A model generated the notes under the pieces. It was not told the origin of the DNA. It did no database searches and worked only from the letters and a program-made list of their open reading frames with translations. Positions 1-6,400 of a DNA stretch of 12,204 nucleotides are shown in pieces. How positions within the stretch are numbered: position 1 is the stretch's first letter; each line of letters starts with the position of its first letter. Where the stretch lies: positions 1 through 12,204 of the forward strand of contig PWGJ01000016.1 of the NCBI GenBank assembly GCA_003554445.1. Direction: 5' to 3'. Source of the stretch: Candidatus Nealsoniibacteriota bacterium. Lineage in GTDB: Bacteria; Patescibacteriota; Minisyncoccia; Minisyncoccales; PWPS01. The translations under genes and the position numbers were made by a program.

Positions 1-214
1 GGGACTTTTAGACCGGCATTGAAACTTTTAAGTTTAAAACCATACAAAATATAAAAACCAAGCACCTAATTAGCGGCTTGCTCCTTAATTAATTCGTCAC
101 TTTCTGCTTAAATCCCTGCTAAAGTAGTCTATAGATACTGATGATTTTTAAGGTGCCAAAAGGAACCGTCCCTTTGCCTATAGTGGAGTCAGTGGAACAG
201 GCAGGCTAACTGTT
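1..214. other. Non-coding tail downstream of the giant gene
   Basis: This AT-rich stretch follows the TGA stop of the giant surface-protein gene. I see no convincing gene in it on either strand. It contains a weak minus-strand terminator candidate (53-80), a short palindrome AAACTT-TT-AAGTTT near 25-38 and one copy of GGAACCGTCCC at 162-172. The window ends before any next gene can be seen. Confidence 0.6.
53..80 (-). terminator. Possible intrinsic terminator of the giant gene
   Basis: On the minus strand a perfect 5-bp stem CAAGC/GCTTG (76-80 with 59-63) encloses a 12-base loop and is followed by G and then five T (57-53), continuing as AT-rich sequence. The inner CTAATTAG can pair further after a 2x2 mismatch. 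It lies about 135 bases after the stop codon. The stem is short, so this is only a candidate. Confidence 0.35.
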
Positions 215-424
215 TCAGTGCTCAATGGGAAATTTATCAATCAGTTCGACAATGTAACGCAGGATTAAAATTGCATCCTGTACTGAAACAGGACCATCAC
301 CTTCACTTACTTTGGCCCGTTGCAGTGCATCTTTTTCTAAATAGCTTATACCGACTATATGTCGCAGGACTACGATAGCATCAGCAACAGTTATTGTTTC
401 TCCGTCAAGCACGTAACCGTACCT
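215..424 (-). other. Degenerate dockerin-like C-terminus
   Basis: Residues 2935-3002 form two dockerin-like halves: loop plus helix ITVADAIVVLRHIVG and loop plus helix VSVQDAILILRYIVE, separated by the usual linker and ending in FPIEH. The helices match type I dockerins well. The calcium loops do not: the first lacks the usual Asp/Asn ligands before Asp2948, and the second keeps only Asp2976-Gly2977 and Asp2983. It may be a calcium-independent or non-functional dockerin, or a surface-attachment module of non-cellulosomal Clostridia. Confidence 0.75.
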
Positions 425-3400
425 TATTTCTTCTTCCTCTTCTGTGGCTATAGCGGCAGGGATGCTTTCCGCGGAGGCAAAGTGCGTGGCGGTTTCTTTT
501 ATCCGGGCACGGAATTCGTAGGCCGTGCCGGGTTCAAGGTCGCTAAATTCCGGGCTGTCTTGCCAGGGGCCACCGTCTATGTTATATTCAGCACCGGCTA
601 TCTCATGCAGGGTAATACTGGTAGTGGTTCTGCCGGCCATCTCCGGGGCACCGGGGGCTTCCGGGCCGGCTGCTTTGGTTACTGTGGCGGTAGCTTCACT
701 GGTAACACTGCCTGTGGCGTTTATCCCGTCGGCGGTCACGGTGACGGTGACGACGGAACCAATGTCTGCTTCGGTAAGGATGTAGGTTGCACCGGTGGCA
801 CCTGCTATCTCTGTGCCGTCACGATACCACTTAAAAGTTGGCTCGTCTGCAGTGGTTTCGGGAGTATAGATGATGCCTGATAAATCGGCAGTGAGTTCTT
901 CTCCATACCGGGCTTCACCAGTTATGCTCACAACGCCGCTTATCTCCGGTGGCTCTCTGTTTATTATAACGGTGTAGATACTTGTAAGGTGACCTTCTTT
1001 TGTCACTTCAATTATTATACTATTTTCTCCAACATTCAGGTTTATGGTTTCGGCGGTTCCCGAAGGCACCTCTTTGTTTTCCACCCAGCCTTCTGTCCGG
1101 TCTTCATAACTGTAGCTGATGGTTGCATCCTCCAGGGTGGCGGTTAACGATACTTCCATTTCTTCTTTGCCCGCGGCCAAATAATATTCATAAGTTCCCC
1201 CGTCAAAGGGAGGTTCAAAATCAGCGGCAAGATTTTCTGTCAGTGCGCTTAATTGGGCAGGGGGTTTGCCCATTACTTCCAGAGGTTTTTCTTCACTGAC
1301 ATCCCCGACATTCTTAACCCATGCTTCTACATTAATCGTGTATGATGCGGAATCCGCCGGTATATCGATGGTTAAACGGTCACTATGGGTTCCCCATATA
1401 ATATAATCATATTCTCCCGGGATCTCTGCGGTATTCCAATCTACATCTTCTTCCATTTCATTTCCATATTGGTCATAGACCCGGGCGTGCCAGCGCACCG
1501 TCTCATCATCTTCGCCAAGTTCAATCTCTTCTTCGCCTTCGATGAAGATGGCAGCCGGTATCGGCTCGTCACTGAGGATAATGAAATACGACGTGGGCTC
1601 ACCCAGGTTCACCGAATCGGCCACCACTTCTATCAGGCGGTCTTCATAAAAATCAAAGGTGGCCGTATCGCCGGGGGTTCCGTTGATGGAGACGTTATCG
1701 CCGCCGGTTACCTGGATGGTTATCGTACTGTCGCCCTCTTCCGAGGCAAAGAATGTAGGATATATCTTCTTCCCCGGTTCATAGTCTCCCAGTATGTTGT
1801 CTCCGGAATAAAGGACCTCAATATCGACAATACCCGTTTCCTTATCGTTTACCAGGCCTACAGGACCGATCCACCAGGACAGTTCCGGCTCCCCGGCCAC
1901 GCTGTCCCGGGCTTTAGGCGTCACTTCAAAGGAAAGGTAATGGTCCACATCATCTTCGATGACGGTGTAGGTGAGGCCGGTGGCCCCGCTGATGGGCTCG
2001 CGGCTCGCAGCGTTGTTCTCCGGGTGGCGGTACCACTGGTAAGTGGTTCCTTCTTCCTCCCGGCTTAACTCATCAAAAAACTTATAGGTTCCGGTCAGGG
2101 TTTTGCCGGTGAAGTATTCTTTATCGTTTTGAATTTTTACAAACCGGGCCTCGGGGGGCACATCCCCGATGTCCCCTTCTGTTTCGGCGTCCCGGTTTAT
2201 ATTGATTACAAATACTTTTTGTGCCAGGTAGTTCTCCGCCGTGGAGGTTACATAGATGGTGTTTTCTCCCATCTCAAGGGCTATTTCCAGGCCGTCCGGC
2301 AGGGGCTCCCCGTCTTCCTCCACATCTTTCCAGTATTCCGCGGGAAGGCCGTTGATGCGCACAAAGCTGTTCAATGCCTCATCAAACTCAGGAATCACCC
2401 TGACCATGGTGGTACCCGGCGGAACGGAGATCTCGTATGCGGTGACCTCATTGTTAAAATTGGCCAGCAGTTCCGCTCCTTCTTCGCCCTCTGCTAAAAC
2501 GGAAATATCCTGCAGTTCCGTGCCGGCATGGAAAGCCGGCATTACCGGCCCCAGGGCCGGAGACATAATCTCATATTCGGTGAAACCATAACGCAGCTCC
2601 TCGGGAATATAGTCATCCAGTCCCTCAAAATCCACCTGCAGCTTCAGGAAAAGGTATTTGCCTTCATCTTCCGCCCGGGGGATGTAGAGGATTTTGTCGG
2701 CTCCGGCAATAGGTTCGGCACCGGCGGGATCAGCAGTATCTCCCCGATACCACTGGTAGGTCAGGAGGTCTTCCTTACGCTCAAACCTGTCGTTGAACAT
2801 ATCGTAATACCTGCCGATGCCACCGCTGATACCGAGGACTTCACCCACCCGATTCATGCCCACGAAGGAATCGGGGCTCATATCGTTGCCGCCGGAAAAG
2901 CCCTGTTCGGCCGCCTCATTGCTGATGGTAAAAACGCTTTCACTGGCCGGATTGGCGAATGTATAATTAAAAAGTTCGCCTTCCGGGATAAAGACCGGTG
3001 GATTTTCAAGCATAATACCCCCTTCCGGCCCTTCTATCACTATTTCTATTTCACTTTCGGCAAACTTAATTTTATATTCGGCATCCGAATCAAGCTCTGT
3101 ATGGGGGGTGATCAATACCACGTTGCTGCCAGGCGTGAAATGAGCGGAATGAGCAATCGTTTCCATTTCTGACCCTTCATCATCCAGTTTCCACAGGGAA
3201 ATATCCTCCACATTCAACGAATTGACCCGATCCGACAGAACGGCCATTAAAGTTTTTCCCGGAATAACAATATTTTTATCCCCTTCGGGATAGTTAATCA
3301 TGGCTTCCAAAATACTGCGGTGCCCCCATTCCCGGGGGACGGCCACATGGTCAATTACCACCGGAAATATGCCTATGGCATCCGCATTATCTTCCCGCCG

Positions 3401-6400
3401 TGCCCGCACCACCTGGGTAAAATCATTGTAATCTGCGGACCAGCGTGTATTGGAATGATCATAACGCTTCTGTTCAAAAATGGTATTGCCGGTGCTGTCC
3501 ACCAGAGCTTTACTGGGGATGTAAACGGTATAAGCGATATATTCGTTGTCAGCGGCAAAAGGCACCTCCGGTGTGATAATCAATTTTTCATCCTCAATTC
3601 TAATCTCATGGGGCAGATTAGTGCCCTTTACTTCATCACGCATCACGTCATACATCCATAAATGTATGCTGCCTCCGTAAGCCAGGACAATGTTATCATA
3701 GAGGGAGCCGGGATATATGGGCTGGTCAAAGTTGATATGAATCTCCCCGTTTTCCCGGATATCTACTTCATAATTATCATAACTCTTCCCGTCGGCGAGA
3801 TTCTGCTCGTCGGCTCTGATTGAATTGTTACGGTCTTCATTAATGGCGGGGCCTCTGACATCACCGGTGTCGAAGGTCGGTATATTCTCGCCTAAATAAA
3901 ATGTTTCAAAAATATTCCCTGCCAGATCCCTGATATCATACCTGCTGCCTTCGGGAGTTTTTTGCAAACGGTATGTTGTGTTGTTTTCCAGATAATTGGG
4001 CTCTATTTCCACTTGGATAGTTTTGCTGTCTATCATATTCATTAAAAGATGTCCTTCACCCTCACCTATATAAGTACCATCATGCTTTCTTATGGGAAAC
4101 TTCCGCCGATAGGGATCGCTCGCCGCCGCAAATGCCGGATACCGTGTGTCGGCCAGAATGATATCCTCATTAAATTCAATCACCAGCGGGTTGTTGAGGT
4201 CCCAGGCGCTACCGGTTCCATCCAGACCATACCTGACCTCCACAATCTTGGGCTGCTCGTTGTCTTCGGTGAAGAAACGAATCTCGTAGTCTTTATCCAT
4301 GGAATAAGGGTCCTCCGGATCCCGGTCTTGGACGGCATCGCCGGGGATAAACAACTGGTATTCAATGCCGTCCTCCACTATGGCCTCCGACCGGGTGATG
4401 GATATTTCATAAAAGGTTTCTTCATCCAGCAAACTGATATCCACTGCCGTGGAAAGAGGGTCAAAGTTACTGTCGGCATCCAGGTGCGCCCGGTCTCCCA
4501 GCGGTCCGATAAAGATACTCTCCCCGTCAATCTCATCAAAGTCAATGGGTTTATTAAAACGGGTGTAAAAGCCGGGGTTTGACGGCAAGGGCTGCAAGAA
4601 GTGCTCCAGGTTCACAGGGTCGATGGAAGGGGCGTCGTCATAATCGGCCCGGATCTGCACGATAGCCGGCCCCGATTCGTCAAAGACCAGGAAACTGGTC
4701 TTAAGAATCCCGCCTCTTAAATCATTGGCCTCGATGGTCAGCTCAACGTAGCGGCCGTTTTCCGCCATATTAAACTGGTATGTCCAGATATAATCGCCAT
4801 TTTCATTCTCTTCCACTTCACCGTGGGAGACGGTAAACATGAGGTCGTCCCCATCCTGGTCGGTGATATATTCCGCCAGGTTGAACTCCAGCCAGTCCAG
4901 GTCCACCACTTCCATATCCTCAAATTCCTGGATCAGCTCCGGGGCGTACTCGTTATAATCAAAAAGCACATGGCCGTGGGTGTGCCGGGTGGCCGGATTC
5001 AGCCCGTCACCGCGCTTTTGGGCGTCGTTGTAGCCATCCCCGGAAGTATCGTACAACAGGGGGTCGGAGTAAGCCCAGGCTGTAACGCTGCCTTCGCTGG
5101 TGGTTATTTCTAATTCCACCGGCACATTAACTTCCGTATAATCGCTGACCCCGTCCCCGTCGGTGTCGTCACTTAATGGCTCCAGCCCCAGCTTTAGCTT
5201 CTCAAAGTCGGTCAGGCCGTCACCATTGGTGTCCGCAAGCTCAGGATTAAGGTCGTATTCTTTCTTGATGCGGTCGGGAACACCGTCACCGTTGTAGTCA
5301 TAATAGGGACTGCGGTAGGCGATTTCATTATGCTTTACCCGGGGAAAAGGGTGCTCCGAGTTTTCATCCCAGTCGATAAAGTCGAAAAACTCCCAGAACA
5401 TCTCCAGGCTGTCCGGCATGACGTCGTAATAGATTGCTGATTTGGAGCTGATGCTATCGCTGACATATTCATATTCGGTATTTGTCCACCAAAGAGTCCT
5501 CGTTTCCGTCACACTCCCAATCAGCCGGTACCAAAAGGAGGTATGCTCGTCAACAGCCAGGGCAAGACCCGGTTTTTCAAAGGTGAGGATGTTGTGGAAA
5601 TCCCAGAGATAATCACGCTGCCAGTAGCCGTTTACCTTGCTGATATGGTCTTTGCTCTTATATCGATTATTTTCCGTCGTCACGCTGTTGCTCCGGTTCC
5701 GGATATCTATCCAGGCCCTGCTGTCGCTCAGCCCTGTATGGTTATTGGCGGGGGTATTTTTGGTCGCCGCCCGGATCAATATCCGGTACTGGCTCAAATC
5801 CTCAAGCTGTGAGCCCAGAACATACCCGTACTCGGAGTTTGTATAGATCTGTCTGTTCTTATCCTCATCGTCGGTCTGCTCAACCTTGCGGATGACGGTA
5901 CCGGGATAGACTCTGGCGTCAAAGAGAAGGCTCATCAATACTGAAACACCTGCATCAAATATAGCTGAGAAACCGTCATAATCCTGGACAAAGTACGCAA
6001 TCAGAGCATCGGCCATCAATAATCCCATGACAACCCAGCTTCCAGGGCCAATTGACAGTAAAAACAGAGTTCCCACATAGGTAAGCGTCAGGACACCATA
6101 GGTAAGGCCAGTGACCACGCCAAAGGCGGTACCCCCTGCCCCGGCCATGGCCTGGCCGTAGAGGTAGCCGGAGTAAACGCCCAGCCCCACGTCGATAAGC
6201 AGACCTGCCCCTTTCAATATTTTCCCCGCTAACTGCAATTTGCCGGTCATGGCTCTGTATTTGGCCAGTTTGGCCTTATAAATAGGATCATTAGCCTGTA
6301 AAATAGGGCTACCCGGGGGGGGTAAAAAGGTTGTTGTTCCGTATAATGCGGGCAGTATTTTAGTCCCTGCAATCCTGGCCATCATGGGGATACCGCCTAG

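Noticed and set aside
1..65. Possible small gene beginning at GTG (65-63) and running off the left edge on the minus strand
   Set aside because: The AAGGAG upstream is 15 bases away, which is too far; the codons overlap the terminator candidate, and the 20-odd residues visible show nothing recognisable.
1385..2068. Plus-strand open frame of about 227 codons
   Set aside because: It is antisense to the Ig-like C-terminal stalk, has no recognisable protein features, and is one of many similar shadows along the giant gene.
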